64,000 bases of DNA, taken from positions 1-64,000 of the forward strand of contig CAINGK010000173.1 in NCBI GenBank assembly GCA_903848465.1. Reading direction: 5' to 3'. The DNA is from an uncultured Verrucomicrobiota bacterium. GTDB taxonomy: Bacteria; Verrucomicrobiota; Verrucomicrobiia; Verrucomicrobiales; Verrucomicrobiaceae. The notes beneath the pieces are model-generated. The model worked only from the letters and a program-made list of their open reading frames with translations, was not told the DNA's origin and did not search any database. This document shows positions 19,583-30,013 of the stretch, in pieces (the first letter of the stretch is position 1; every line of letters begins with the position of its first letter). A program made the translations under genes and the position numbers.

Positions 19583-19635
19583 GGATGGCTTGAGTCACTA
19601 AGTGCCGCATCGTCATTCGCACAACTGGGAAGTCA

Positions 19636-20757
19636 TCATCCCAGGTGCCGGTGATAGATGGCCTCCAGGCGGTCGAGCATGTTTTCCAGGCTGTGCTCGC
19701 GCTCAATGAAGCGCCTGCCTGCCGCGCACATGGCCTGCGTTTTTTCCCGCTGTTCCAAAGTGGCACGGATGGCAACGGCCAGCGCGGCAGGATCCTGCAT
19801 GGGTACCAGTCGGCCGGTTTCGCCGTCTTTGATGATGCTCGGAATGCCGCCCACATTGCTAGCTACCACGGGCACGCCGGTGGCCAGCGCCTGGAGACCG
19901 GACTGCGGGATGGCTTCGTGAAAAGACGGGATGGCGACGATGTCGAGCGCGCGCATGATGTCCGGTACATCCTCACGATGCCCGGCCAAGGTGAAGAGGT
20001 CCTGCACGCCAAGCTTCTGAATGGCATCCTCCAGGTGGGTGCGCCATGGGCCGTCGCCGACGATGACACAGTGAATGCGCAGCCCCTGCTCGCGCAGCAG
20101 GCCAGCGGCTGCGGCGAGAATCTGCGTCCCCTTGGCATGCCGAATGACGGTGATCATACCGATGAGCGGCGTGCCTGCGGGCAGCGCTGGCAGAGGCAGC
20201 GTGGCGCGTGGCCCATCAGGATGGAAACGTTGCAGATCCACACCGGTTGGCAGCGTGGTGACTTCATCGGGCTGCAAATCAAACGTCGAAACCAGGGTAT
20301 CCGTGATCTTTGGGCTGGTGGTGAGGATGTGATGGCTCCACTCCTTGTACATCAGGCGGCTGAGCGACTTGTTGGGAATGGGCACATCAAAATGGCGGCT
20401 GCGGATGATCAGTGGCACCCGCGCGATGCGTGCCGCCAGCGTCAGCATCCAGCCATCCCTTGAGCTGTGGGGATTGACGATTTCAATGCGGTGACGGCTG
20501 AGCCACCAGGCCAGCCGCAGGACATGAAACGGCAGCAGAATGCGCTGATTGAAGCGCTGGGCCAGCACCGGCACCCCCGCCTGCTCGGCACGCTGGAAAA
20601 GCTGGCTGTTGGCTGGGGCGACGAGCCAGACTTCGCTGCCACGGCGGCGGAGCCCGGTCATTTCCGCCAGGATGCGGTGTTCCTGCCCCCCCCAGCCGAG
20701 GGAGGCCTCGGAGTGGACGATGCGCCATTTGCGATGTGGGGAGTTGAAGTCAGCCAT
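19636..20757 (-). CDS. Glycosyltransferase family 4
   Basis: ORF to 20790; MADFNSP start preferred. LGWGGQEHRILAEM, LVPMQDPAALAVAI and EAIPQSGLQALATGVPVVASNVGGIPSII are GT4-like. Confidence 0.9.
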   Translation of the reverse strand: MADFNSPHRKWRIVHSEASLGWGGQEHRILAEMTGLRRRGSEVWLVAPANSQLFQRAEQAGVPVLAQRFNQRILLPFHVLRLAWWLSRHRIEIVNPHSSRDGWMLTLAARIARVPLIIRSRHFDVPIPNKSLSRLMYKEWSHHILTTSPKITDTLVSTFDLQPDEVTTLPTGVDLQRFHPDGPRATLPLPALPAGTPLIGMITVIRHAKGTQILAAAAGLLREQGLRIHCVIVGDGPWRTHLEDAIQKLGVQDLFTLAGHREDVPDIMRALDIVAIPSFHEAIPQSGLQALATGVPVVASNVGGIPSIIKDGETGRLVPMQDPAALAVAIRATLEQREKTQAMCAAGRRFIEREHSLENMLDRLEAIYHRHLG

Positions 20758-20880
20758 GAAGTCCGCACTGTTCCATGGCCTGTATGGCAAATGAAATAAA
20801 GGTTCTTTTTGGCAAAAAGTTCTGGCATGCGCACCGCCTTGCCTTCATATCCCTTTTTGAACTTATCTGACCCCTCAATC

Positions 20881-22176
20881 ATGACGTCATCAACCATCGG
20901 CATCATCGGCTTGGGCTATGTGGGCCTGCCATTGAGCCTTCAGTTTGCCCGTACGGGCAGCACCGTGCTGGGATTCGATATTGATCCTGCCAAAATTCAA
21001 TCCCTTGAAGCACGAGAGAGCTACATCCTGCACATCTCGGCAGACTCCGTGCGTGCGCAGTGTGACGCGGGGCGGTTTTCCGCCACCACGGACTTCGCTC
21101 GGGTACGTGAGTGCGAGGCCGTCATCATCTGCGTGCCCACCCCGCTGGCGAAACACCGTGAGCCAGACCTGACCTACGTGCTGAACACTGGGCGCGCCAT
21201 TGCCCCCCACCTCCAGAGCGGGCAGTTGGTGGTCCTGGAGTCCACCACGTATCCAGGGACGACGGACACCGAACTGCGGGAAGTGCTCGAAGCTGGGTCC
21301 GGCCTCAAAGCGGGGGTGGATTTCCATCTGGCCTTCTCCCCTGAGCGCGAAGACCCGGGCAATCCGGCGAGTGATGTGGCCGTGATTCCGAAAATCGTCG
21401 GCGGATTCACCCCTGAGTGCCAAAAGCACGCGCTGAGCGTGTATGGCCGGGCCATCAAGACGCTGGTGCCGGTGGAGTCCTGCCGCGTGGCGGAGGCGGT
21501 GAAGCTGACGGAAAACATCTTCCGTGCGGTGAACATCGCCATGGTGAACGAACTCAAGGTCGTCTATGCCGCCATGGGCATCGACATCTGGGACGTGATC
21601 GATGCGGCGAAGACGAAGCCGTTTGGCTTCATGCCGTTTTACCCTGGCCCCGGACTCGGGGGGCACTGCATCCCGATTGATCCTTTCTATCTGACCTGGA
21701 AGGCCCGTGAGTATGGCCAGGAGACGCGCTTCATCGAGCTGGCGGGCGAGGTCAACACCGCCATGCCAGCTTATGTGATCAAGCGCGTGAGTGAGGCACT
21801 GGCCTCCCTGCACCTGACCATCCGCGACAGCCGCATCCTCATGATTGGCATCGCTTACAAGTCCAACGTGGATGATGACCGTGAAAGCCCGGCCTATGTG
21901 CTGTGGGATCACCTGGAGCAGCAGGGCGCAGAGGTGGACTACCACGACCCGCATGTGCCGGTGATCCGGCCCTCGCGCGAGCATGCGCAGTTTGCCGGAC
22001 GCAAGAGTGTGGCTCTGGCGGCTGGAATGCTGGCGGATTATGATCTGGTTCTGGTGGCTACCAACCACAAGGCGGTGGATACGGCGCTCATCGCGGAGCA
22101 CTCGCGGCTGGTGGTGGATTCGCGCAATGCACTCAGTGCCCTGATGAAGGGCCGCCCCAACTATTTTAAAGCATGA
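20881..22176 (+). CDS. Nucleotide sugar dehydrogenase (UDP-N-acetylglucosamine 6-dehydrogenase, WbpA-like)
   Basis: STIGIIGLGYVGLPLSLQFARTG, AFSPEREDPGN, GPGLGGHCIPIDPFYLTWKAREYG, IAYKSNVDDDRESPA. Confidence 0.9.
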   Translation: MTSSTIGIIGLGYVGLPLSLQFARTGSTVLGFDIDPAKIQSLEARESYILHISADSVRAQCDAGRFSATTDFARVRECEAVIICVPTPLAKHREPDLTYVLNTGRAIAPHLQSGQLVVLESTTYPGTTDTELREVLEAGSGLKAGVDFHLAFSPEREDPGNPASDVAVIPKIVGGFTPECQKHALSVYGRAIKTLVPVESCRVAEAVKLTENIFRAVNIAMVNELKVVYAAMGIDIWDVIDAAKTKPFGFMPFYPGPGLGGHCIPIDPFYLTWKAREYGQETRFIELAGEVNTAMPAYVIKRVSEALASLHLTIRDSRILMIGIAYKSNVDDDRESPAYVLWDHLEQQGAEVDYHDPHVPVIRPSREHAQFAGRKSVALAAGMLADYDLVLVATNHKAVDTALIAEHSRLVVDSRNALSALMKGRPNYFKA

Positions 22177-23129
22177 AGGCTCTCGTCACTGGCGGTGCAG
22201 GTTTTATTGGCTCTCACATCTCCGAGGCGCTCTGCCGTAAAGGGGCTGAGGTCATTGTGCTGGACAACCTTTCTCTGGGCAATCCCGCCAATCTCGATTG
22301 GAAAAAGCCAGGGGACAAGATCGACCTCGTGGAAGGGGACATCTGTGACCTGCCCCTGCTGACCAAACTGATGCCGGGCGTTGACTGGGTGTTCCACCAA
22401 GGCGCACTGCCTTCGGTTCCGCGCTCCGTCGCCGCGCCGTTGGAGAGCAATGCAAACAATCTCGACGGCACACTGAATGTGCTGATGGCCGCTAGAGACG
22501 CTGGCGTGAAGCGGTTGATGTTTGCATCTTCGTCCTCGATCTACGGAAATGCCGACGTGCCCGCGAAGCATGAGGGGTTGCCTGTGCAACCGCTCTCGCC
22601 CTACGCCCTGCAAAAGTACGGTGGTGAGCGTTACTGTCAGCTTTTCCATCAGCTCTATGGCTTTGAAGCCATTGCGCTGCGCTACTTCAATATCTTCGGG
22701 CCACGTCAGGCGTTTGATTCGCCCTATTCCGGGGTGATTGCTAAATTCTGCACCTTCATGCTGGAGGGCAAAGAGCCGGTGATTTTTGGTGACGGCAGTC
22801 AGGCGCGTGACTTCACCTTTGTGGACAACGCGGTCTCGGCAAACCTGCTCGCTGCTGAGGCACCGGCGGAGAAAGCCGCCGGCAAGGTCTTCAATGTGGC
22901 CGCCGGGCACTCCATCGACCTGATCCGGCTGGTGAAGGACATCAATCTTTTGACCGGTCAGCAACTGCAGCCACGGTTTGAACCGGCACGCGCAGGCGAT
23001 GTGCTGCACTCGCTGGCAGACATCAGCGCCGCCCGTGCGGGCCTGGGCTATGAGGTGAAGGTGGGCTGGGAAGAAGGGCTGCGCCAGACACTGGAGTTTT
23101 ACAAGCAGGTAGCAGGTGCTAAAAGCTAG
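22173..23129 (+). CDS. NAD-dependent epimerase/dehydratase (UDP-sugar 4-epimerase-like)
   Basis: KALVTGGAGFIGSHISEAL, SSSSIYGNADVPAKHEG, YALQKYGGERY; 4-bp overlap with the upstream gene. Confidence 0.88.
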   Translation: MKALVTGGAGFIGSHISEALCRKGAEVIVLDNLSLGNPANLDWKKPGDKIDLVEGDICDLPLLTKLMPGVDWVFHQGALPSVPRSVAAPLESNANNLDGTLNVLMAARDAGVKRLMFASSSSIYGNADVPAKHEGLPVQPLSPYALQKYGGERYCQLFHQLYGFEAIALRYFNIFGPRQAFDSPYSGVIAKFCTFMLEGKEPVIFGDGSQARDFTFVDNAVSANLLAAEAPAEKAAGKVFNVAAGHSIDLIRLVKDINLLTGQQLQPRFEPARAGDVLHSLADISAARAGLGYEVKVGWEEGLRQTLEFYKQVAGAKS

Positions 23130-23143
23130 CCCAGGCAGGCCCC

Positions 23144-24190
23144 ATGTCTCATCCCCGCGACATCAACGATCTGTGGCAGAACCCTGCCGCGCCGTGCTTC
23201 ATCATCGCCGAAATTGCGCAGGCACACGATGGCAGTCTGGGCACTGCCCATGCCTACATTGATGCCGTGGCAGCCACCGGGGCTGATGCGGTGAAATTTC
23301 AGACGCACATCGCAGCGGAGGAAAGCTCCGAACTGGACACCTGGCGCGTGAAGTTTAGCAAACAAGACGCCACCCGCTACGACTACTGGAAGCGCATGGA
23401 GTTCACGGAGCCGCAGTGGCTGGAGCTCAAGCAGCATGCCGAAGAAAAGGGGCTCGTGTTCCTGAGTTCGCCATTCTCACTTGCCGCCATTCGTCTGCTG
23501 GAGCGTCTCGGTGTGCCAGCCTGGAAAGTCGCCTCCGGGGAAGTGACCAACCGGCTGTTTTTGGATGCCATGATCGCCACAGGCAAGCCGGTGCTCGTTT
23601 CCAGCGGTATGAGTTATCTGGAGGAGATGGATGCCACCGTGGCCCTGCTCAAAGCGGCAGGTTCGCCCGTGGCCGTGTTTCAGTGTACGACGGCCTACCC
23701 GTGCCCACCGGAAAAAATCGGGCTGAATCAGATCGCGGAATTCATGGAGCGCTACCAATGCCCGGTGGGATTGTCCGACCACTCAGGCACCCCGTATCCT
23801 TCATTGGCGGCGGTCACGCTGGGAGCAAAGTTGATCGAGGTTCACATCACGTTCAGTCGTGAAATGTTCGGGCCGGATGTTTCCGCATCGCTCACCACCG
23901 ATGAGTTTAAGCAGATGGTGGCAGGAGTTCGCAGCATCGAAACCATGCAGGCGAGTCCGCTGCTGAAAAATGCCTCGGCAGAAACGATGGAGCCGCTGCG
24001 CCGCATGTTTGGCCAGAGCTTGGTGGCTGCAACCGATCTCGCTGCGGGCACGGTGATCACGCAGCAAAGCCTGTCCTGCCGCAAGCCGGGGCACGGCATC
24101 GCGGCCGCGAATTATACCACCGTCATTGGCAAAAAGCTCAGGCACGCCGTCAAGGCCGCGCAATTCCTGCAACTGGAAGACTTTGAGTGA
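23144..24190 (+). CDS. N-acetylneuraminate synthase family protein (NeuB-like) with C-terminal SAF domain
   Basis: CFIIAEIAQAHDGSLGTAHAYIDAVAATGADAVKFQTH, GLSDHSGTPYPSLAAV, VAATDLAAGTVITQQSLSCRKPGHGI. Confidence 0.92.
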   Translation: MSHPRDINDLWQNPAAPCFIIAEIAQAHDGSLGTAHAYIDAVAATGADAVKFQTHIAAEESSELDTWRVKFSKQDATRYDYWKRMEFTEPQWLELKQHAEEKGLVFLSSPFSLAAIRLLERLGVPAWKVASGEVTNRLFLDAMIATGKPVLVSSGMSYLEEMDATVALLKAAGSPVAVFQCTTAYPCPPEKIGLNQIAEFMERYQCPVGLSDHSGTPYPSLAAVTLGAKLIEVHITFSREMFGPDVSASLTTDEFKQMVAGVRSIETMQASPLLKNASAETMEPLRRMFGQSLVAATDLAAGTVITQQSLSCRKPGHGIAAANYTTVIGKKLRHAVKAAQFLQLEDFE

Positions 24191-25566
24191 TGAACCTGAT
24201 TTTAATCGTCGATACGGTGCAGTTCTACCGGGATGTGTTCCGCTCCCGGTTGCTGGAGGAGCTGCTCGCCGATGGCAACAATCGCATCACGGTCTATTGC
24301 ACTTTCAATCTGGAGGCCACGACGAAGGAGTTTCAGCATGAGCGCTTGCGCATCGTGCCGCTGAAGCGCAAAAAGCCGACGTGGTTCTCTTCGCTGCTGT
24401 TTTCTTGGGCCAAGGATCTGTGGACGGTGGAGCAGCCAGAGAGCAGTTTCACACAGAAACGCATGGTAGAGGCGCTGGCTAGAAAGCGCAAAAACCTGGA
24501 CTTCCGGCTGGGGCTGGCCCGTCTGGCCCTGCGCATGGGGCTCACGTCCCAGGGGATCATCCGCTTCATGGAGCAGTTCGGGCACGATGCCGATTTCGAG
24601 CGCCTCATTCAGGAGGTGAAACCGAATGCCGTGGTATTTGCCAACATGATTCCCTCCGATCTGGAGTGTCTCAAAGAAGCACGGCGGCACAAGATTCCGC
24701 TCATCCTTGCCGTGGCGAGTTGGGACAATCCGACCTCCAAAGGGCCGCTCACTGTGTTGCCAGACTACACGTTGGTTTGGTCCACGGAGATGAAGCAAGA
24801 AATGGTGCAGTGCCATGGCTTGCCTGCGGAAAGCATGGCGATGGTGGGGGTGATTTATTTTGAGAATTACTTCGCACCGGAGCGGCTGATGACGCGCGAA
24901 AAGTTTTGCGAGCAGCTTGGTGTGTCACCGGAGACGAAGATCATTCAGTTTGCCACGGGGGATAGCGCCATCATCCGCTGCAATCAGCCGTTTGTACGCC
25001 TGCTGCAGCGCATTGTGGCGGAGCAGCCGTTTGACCATCCATGTCATCTGTTGGTGCGGGTGAGCCCGAAGGACATTTACACTTTGTATCAGGAGTTTGA
25101 GGGCAAGCCACACAGCACCATCCAATACCCGCTGGGGGAAGGGGCCGCGTATGGGCGTCACTCATGGATACCCAAGGCGGAGGAAGATTACGAACGCGCC
25201 TCCACGCTGAAGAACACCGACGTGCTGCTCACGAGCGGTTCGTCCATCATTCTCGATGCCTGTTGCTTCGACATTCCAGTGGTCAATCTCGCTTATGACG
25301 CTGGGTTGGATTTGCCCCCCTGGCAGACAGTGACAAGGTTTTTCAAGTTCAGCCATGCCAAACCGGTGGAGCAGGAGGATGCCACCTGGATGGTGCATGA
25401 TGACGAGCAACTCATGGCGGCGCTGCGGGAAGTCATCAAAACCCCGCAGGTGCGCCACCTGCAGCGTCAAAATCTGCTCTCGCGTGTGGTTTGCTACACG
25501 GATGGCAAGACCTGCAAGCGCTGGGTGGATGCCGTGACCGCTTTCGTGCAAGCCAAAGCAAATTAA
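24187..25566 (+). CDS. Hypothetical surface-carbohydrate protein, possible GT-B-like fold
   Basis: 459 aa; 4-bp overlap with neuB-like gene; NAVVFANMIPSDLECLKEARRHKIPLILAVASWDN and DVLLTSGSSIILDACCFDIPVVNLAYD resemble GT-B/CDP-glycerophosphotransferase-like cores. Confidence 0.6.
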   Translation: MMNLILIVDTVQFYRDVFRSRLLEELLADGNNRITVYCTFNLEATTKEFQHERLRIVPLKRKKPTWFSSLLFSWAKDLWTVEQPESSFTQKRMVEALARKRKNLDFRLGLARLALRMGLTSQGIIRFMEQFGHDADFERLIQEVKPNAVVFANMIPSDLECLKEARRHKIPLILAVASWDNPTSKGPLTVLPDYTLVWSTEMKQEMVQCHGLPAESMAMVGVIYFENYFAPERLMTREKFCEQLGVSPETKIIQFATGDSAIIRCNQPFVRLLQRIVAEQPFDHPCHLLVRVSPKDIYTLYQEFEGKPHSTIQYPLGEGAAYGRHSWIPKAEEDYERASTLKNTDVLLTSGSSIILDACCFDIPVVNLAYDAGLDLPPWQTVTRFFKFSHAKPVEQEDATWMVHDDEQLMAALREVIKTPQVRHLQRQNLLSRVVCYTDGKTCKRWVDAVTAFVQAKAN

Positions 25567-25619
25567 TTCAGCGGGGCATCACTCCAAGTGTGACGTGCCA
25601 AAGTGCAGCGTTACGCGAA

Positions 25620-26438
25620 TCAAAAGCCATCATTGGCAAGCATCTGGTTCAAAGGCACCAAGCGATTGGGATTACTCTTCATATCGCGCTGGGACGCCCA
25701 GCGGGTGTATTTTTTCTTTAGCGCAGCTACCAGACCTCGGGTGCGGCGGCTGACACAGCGATAGCTGGGTTGCACTTGGATGCCTGCATCACGGCACATC
25801 TGCATGCCCTCGGGCCGCCACATGCCACGACGGATCGCTGAGCCTGCAAGGTAATCGATGGTCGATTCTTCCTGCCGGTGATAGCGTAAAAAATACAGGT
25901 CACGACAACGATCACTGCCAGTGGTGAGGAAGTCCCAGGCCGTCTCTCCAGGCTTCAGCATCTGGCGCAGCGTGTCCGTACGCCAAATGCAGGGATCTGC
26001 TTTGGTGCGGTGTTTGGAATCACGGCCAATGACCCCAAAACGCGGATGGAGGGTCTCGTCATAGCCTGGCTCAAGTGAGCCAAAAGCACGGTAAGACAGT
26101 GCATGCACCTGATGATCGACACAGTACTTAAAATCATCCAGGAACTGCGCTGTGTTCACCGGGCGGGGAATAAACTGGTCCTCCTGAATGTAAACCACGT
26201 ATTCAGTGTCGATGTGCTTGAGCGCTTCGATGAGATTGTCGGCCCACCCACGATCATCCCCGAGAGCCAGTTCTCGCACCAGCCCTTCATCAAGGCGGAA
26301 ATGGTTGGTCATCAGGCGAATCTGAAAGGGACAGTCAGGCCAGTACTTGCGGAAGAAGTGGAAAAAGGGGTGCCACGAATCGTAAAAGGCGTCAAAACTG
26401 GAAACTAGGACGGTCAGGCCTGGAAGGGAGTCAATCAT
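25620..26438 (-). CDS. Glycosyltransferase-like hypothetical protein (paralogue of 35814..36632)
   Basis: [39 protein letters not shown]...[30 protein letters not shown]. Confidence 0.65.
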   Translation of the reverse strand: MIDSLPGLTVLVSSFDAFYDSWHPFFHFFRKYWPDCPFQIRLMTNHFRLDEGLVRELALGDDRGWADNLIEALKHIDTEYVVYIQEDQFIPRPVNTAQFLDDFKYCVDHQVHALSYRAFGSLEPGYDETLHPRFGVIGRDSKHRTKADPCIWRTDTLRQMLKPGETAWDFLTTGSDRCRDLYFLRYHRQEESTIDYLAGSAIRRGMWRPEGMQMCRDAGIQVQPSYRCVSRRTRGLVAALKKKYTRWASQRDMKSNPNRLVPLNQMLANDGF

Positions 26439-26641
26439 GGCGTCTATACGGAGCGAGGTGGGTTGGAAAAAGGGTACAGGCCATATTTGGCGCAGTCAAT
26501 CGTGGAGACTTTCAGGCTGAAGGAAAGGAGATGCGAAGAGAATTTGGCATGCCGGGCCAAAGCGGGTGGATGGTGCTGATGGCCAGTATTCACTTTGAAC
26601 TGGATTTCAAAGATCACCTCTACAAAGGATGGTGCTCAACT

Positions 26642-27652
26642 ATGAAAAGGGCACTCATCACCGGCATCACAGGGCAGGACGGTTCGTATCTGGCCGAACT
26701 GCTGCTGGACAAGGGCTATGAGGTGCATGGCATTATTCGTCGCTCTTCGAGCTTTAACACCGAACGCATTGACCACATTTACCAAGACCCACACATGGTG
26801 GATGGAGTGCGGTTGAAGCTGCATTACGGTGACCTGTCGGACGCAGTGCAGATGGTGAAGCTGTTGTATGAGCTGCAGCCAGATGAGATTTACAATCTAG
26901 GCGCGCAGTCGCATGTGAAAGTGTCGTTTGATATTCCTGAGTACACGGGAGACGTGGATGGACTGGGTACGCTGCGCATTCTGGAGGCCATTCGCGAATC
27001 CGGCCTGATGAAGAAGACGCGCTTCTACCAGGCCTCGTCCTCGGAGATGTTTGGCAAGGTGCAAGAGGTGCCGCAGACGGAGAGCACGCCATTTTGGCCG
27101 CGTTCGCCGTATGGCTGCGCCAAAGTTTTCGCCTACTGGCTGACCGTGAATTATCGCGAGAGCTACGGACTGCATGCTTCCAATGGCATCCTGTTCAATC
27201 ACGAATCACCACGGCGTGGCGAGACGTTTGTGACGCGGAAGATCACGCGAGCTGCGACGCGTATTAAAATGGGCTTACAGGACAAGCTCTACCTTGGAAA
27301 TCTCGACGCAAAGCGCGACTGGGGCTTTGCTGGGGAGTATGTGGAAATGATGTGGCTCATGCTCCAACAGGAGGCTCCGGATGATTTCGTCGTCGCGACC
27401 AATGAGACGCACAGTGTGCGCGAGTTTTGCCAGGAGACGTTTGACCTGCTGGGCCTCGACTGGGAACAGTACGTGGTGCATGACACCCGCTACGAGCGCC
27501 CTGCGGAGGTGGACCTACTCATCGGCAATCCCGAAAAAGCGCGCCGACAACTGGGCTGGGAGCCGAAGGTGCGGTTCAAAGAACTGGTGAAAATAATGGT
27601 GGATGCCGATCTTAAGCTGGCTGAACACGAAGCCAAGGTGAGGAAACTCTGA
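26642..27652 (+). CDS. gmd: GDP-mannose 4,6-dehydratase
   Basis: [50 protein letters not shown]; internal ATG 26642 preferred over 26531. Confidence 0.95.
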   Translation: MKRALITGITGQDGSYLAELLLDKGYEVHGIIRRSSSFNTERIDHIYQDPHMVDGVRLKLHYGDLSDAVQMVKLLYELQPDEIYNLGAQSHVKVSFDIPEYTGDVDGLGTLRILEAIRESGLMKKTRFYQASSSEMFGKVQEVPQTESTPFWPRSPYGCAKVFAYWLTVNYRESYGLHASNGILFNHESPRRGETFVTRKITRAATRIKMGLQDKLYLGNLDAKRDWGFAGEYVEMMWLMLQQEAPDDFVVATNETHSVREFCQETFDLLGLDWEQYVVHDTRYERPAEVDLLIGNPEKARRQLGWEPKVRFKELVKIMVDADLKLAEHEAKVRKL

Positions 27653-27655
27653 AGC

Positions 27656-28612
27656 ATGATGAAGCTGTTTATTTCCGGGCATAAAGGCATGGTGGGAGGA
27701 GCACTGGTGCGGCGCTTTCAAAAGGTGCCTGGCGTCACTTTGGTCACGCGCACGCGGCAGGAGCTTGATTTGACGGATCAGGCAGCGGTGGCGGCGTTTT
27801 ACGCAGCGGAAAAGCCAGACGCAGCGATCATCGCGGCTGGCAAGGTGGGTGGGATTCACGCGAACAGCACCTATCCTGCCGAGTTTCTTTATGAGAATCT
27901 TGCCATTGCCAGTCATTGCATCCACAGCGCCTGGACGTCGGGGGTGAAGCGGTTGCTGTTTCTCGGCAGTTCCTGCATCTATCCGAAACTGGCACCGCAG
28001 CCGATCACGGAGGATAGCCTGCTTTCTTCGGCGCTGGAGCCAACCAATGAGGGCTATGCCATCGCCAAAATCGCTGGAGTGAAAATGGCGGAGTACTACC
28101 GCAAGCAGTATGGCGTGGTCTATCACTCGGCGATGCCAACGAACTTATTTGGTCCCGGCGACAACTACCACCTGCAGAATTCGCATGTGATGCCAGCACT
28201 CATTCGGCGATTTCATGAAGCCAAAGAGGCCGGGCAAAGTGAAGTTCAGGCCTGGGGAACCGGCAGTCCGAAACGTGAGTTCCTGCATGTGGATGACCTC
28301 GCGGATGCCTGTGCATTTTTGCTCGATCTGGCAGACCCGCCGGATCTGGTCAATGTGGGCTTTGGCGAAGACATCACCATCCGTGAACTGGTGGAAATGG
28401 TGGCCGAAGTCGTGGGCTATGCGGGGAACATTGTGTGGGATGCATCGAAACCCGATGGCACACCGCGCAAGCTGCTGGATACCTCGCGCCTCAATCAACT
28501 CGGTTGGGAGCCTCGCATCCCGCTCAAAGAAGGACTGGTGCAAACCTACCAGGCCTTTCTGGAGGAACTACGCACCCACCATCTGCGCAGCGAAGGACGG
28601 GGAGTGCGTTAG
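27656..28612 (+). CDS. fcl: GDP-L-fucose synthase
   Basis: [64 protein letters not shown]; immediately follows gmd. Confidence 0.95.
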   Translation: MMKLFISGHKGMVGGALVRRFQKVPGVTLVTRTRQELDLTDQAAVAAFYAAEKPDAAIIAAGKVGGIHANSTYPAEFLYENLAIASHCIHSAWTSGVKRLLFLGSSCIYPKLAPQPITEDSLLSSALEPTNEGYAIAKIAGVKMAEYYRKQYGVVYHSAMPTNLFGPGDNYHLQNSHVMPALIRRFHEAKEAGQSEVQAWGTGSPKREFLHVDDLADACAFLLDLADPPDLVNVGFGEDITIRELVEMVAEVVGYAGNIVWDASKPDGTPRKLLDTSRLNQLGWEPRIPLKEGLVQTYQAFLEELRTHHLRSEGRGVR

Positions 28613-28635
28613 AGCGCCGGTAGCTTAGCGGCGCT
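28613..28635. terminator. GC-rich hairpin between convergent fcl and FkbM genes (possible terminator)
   Basis: agcgccg-gtagcttag-cggcgct, perfect 7-bp stem directly after the fcl stop; no strong T-tract. Confidence 0.45.
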
Positions 28636-28653
28636 AATGTAACTGAGGTCCGA

Positions 28654-29388
28654 TCAACCTGGAGCAAACAAGCCGTTGGTCCATTTCATCCGACCTTGCG
28701 GAGAAAACACCGTGCCGAACAGGCTCTGAAGATTGTAGCCGAGAGGGTGGAGAAATTGATGAATTTCGTGGAAGCAGCACTGGCCTTCATAAAGAGGAAC
28801 CAGCAGCATTTCGACATAGATCCAATTGACCCATTTCTCTTGGAGAAGCCTTTGCGCGCCTTCCAGAACTTTCAAATCATATCCCTGCGCATCAATTTTC
28901 AGCAAATCGACATGCTGGATATTGCTAGCAGCGCAGTAATCATCAAGGGTGATGACCTCAACTTCCAGCGAGGTTTCCTTGGCCATATACGAGGCTGGTG
29001 CCCATTGTGCAGAGTCGGAACTGGCAGCTAAGAGGCTGTTTGTGACGGACTTAGCGTTGAGATTAAAAGTGCTCGTGCCCCGAGTTTTCCCAACAGCTTT
29101 GGCGTTCACAGTGATGTGCGGATTCTTGGCAGCTTTTTGCCGCAATGTTTCCAGAGCTTGCGGCGTGGGCTCAAAACAATGAATGTCTGAGTCTGAAAAT
29201 TCCGCGAGATACTCGTCAGCAAAGTGTCCCACGTTGGCTCCTACATCGAGACAAAGACGAAACGGCTGGGGCTGGCGGTCTTTGATGTATTTGAGAAAGG
29301 GGCCTTTGATCCCGGTAGCAGTCGTGCCGGAAGTCTTGGACAGTTCATAGCCAATGCCACGAAGCAGTTTGTTGAGGGTGCGTCGCAT
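28654..29388 (-). CDS. FkbM family methyltransferase
   Basis: FRLCLDVGANVGHFADEYLAEFSDSDIHCFEPTPQALETLR, VDLLKIDAQGYDLKVLEGA. Confidence 0.9.
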   Translation of the reverse strand: MRRTLNKLLRGIGYELSKTSGTTATGIKGPFLKYIKDRQPQPFRLCLDVGANVGHFADEYLAEFSDSDIHCFEPTPQALETLRQKAAKNPHITVNAKAVGKTRGTSTFNLNAKSVTNSLLAASSDSAQWAPASYMAKETSLEVEVITLDDYCAASNIQHVDLLKIDAQGYDLKVLEGAQRLLQEKWVNWIYVEMLLVPLYEGQCCFHEIHQFLHPLGYNLQSLFGTVFSPQGRMKWTNGLFAPG

Positions 29389-29441
29389 GAAATGAAGTGG
29401 TGCGGGAGGGCGGCAATGGCCTAACAGATGGTCCGAAAAAC

Positions 29442-29894
29442 TCAGAGGGGCGTGACACGGATGATGTCGTGCAGCACTTCAAATCGGCGTTTGGGGGTGA
29501 ACGTTGCGACCAGTTGCTCCGTCTCAGGAATGGTCGGGTAATCCTCGCCGCCATCAAAGAAGCGTGCGTCATCAATGAGCACTGCATGGGTCTTGATCGG
29601 ATGATCAAGCACCTGTTTCATTTCAGCGATGATGGGTGTTTCCAGCGGGCCGTGTGCGGTGCCATCGCCGGAATAGTGGGCGTCGAGCCAGAACAAAGCT
29701 GGAGCTTTGAGTTCCGCGAGAACCTTGCCGATCATCTGGCCGCTGTCTCCGTGCAGCAGGCGGACTTCCTTGTGTCCGGCAAATTTCTTCACCGCAGCAG
29801 CATAGAGGGCGTCATCCAGTTCAATGGAATAGATGATGTCGAAATGGCCGAGAGCGGTCTCGATCATCTCCCCGTGAAACGTGCCGGTCTCCAC
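29442..29894 (-). CDS. SAM-methyltransferase-like protein, N-terminus uncertain
   Basis: GTG at 29894 begins mid-motif (VETGTFHGEMIETALGHFDIIYSIELDDALYAAA); FWLDAHYSGDGTAHGP. The frame stays open and protein-like upstream but lacks an ATG/GTG/TTG start. Confidence 0.6.
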   Translation of the reverse strand: METGTFHGEMIETALGHFDIIYSIELDDALYAAAVKKFAGHKEVRLLHGDSGQMIGKVLAELKAPALFWLDAHYSGDGTAHGPLETPIIAEMKQVLDHPIKTHAVLIDDARFFDGGEDYPTIPETEQLVATFTPKRRFEVLHDIIRVTPL

Positions 29895-30013
29895 CAGGAT
29901 GCGCAGGCCGTAGCGCTTTGAGTGACTGAGGACGCATTCTTCTTTGACAACGTGCGGCGGTGGCGTCTGAGCTGGAGGTGTCGTTGGAGGGCATGGGGGC
30001 GAAGGGCAAAGTT

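Noticed and set aside
20890-22101. 403-aa minus-strand ORF
   Set aside because: Antisense shadow of the nucleotide sugar dehydrogenase.
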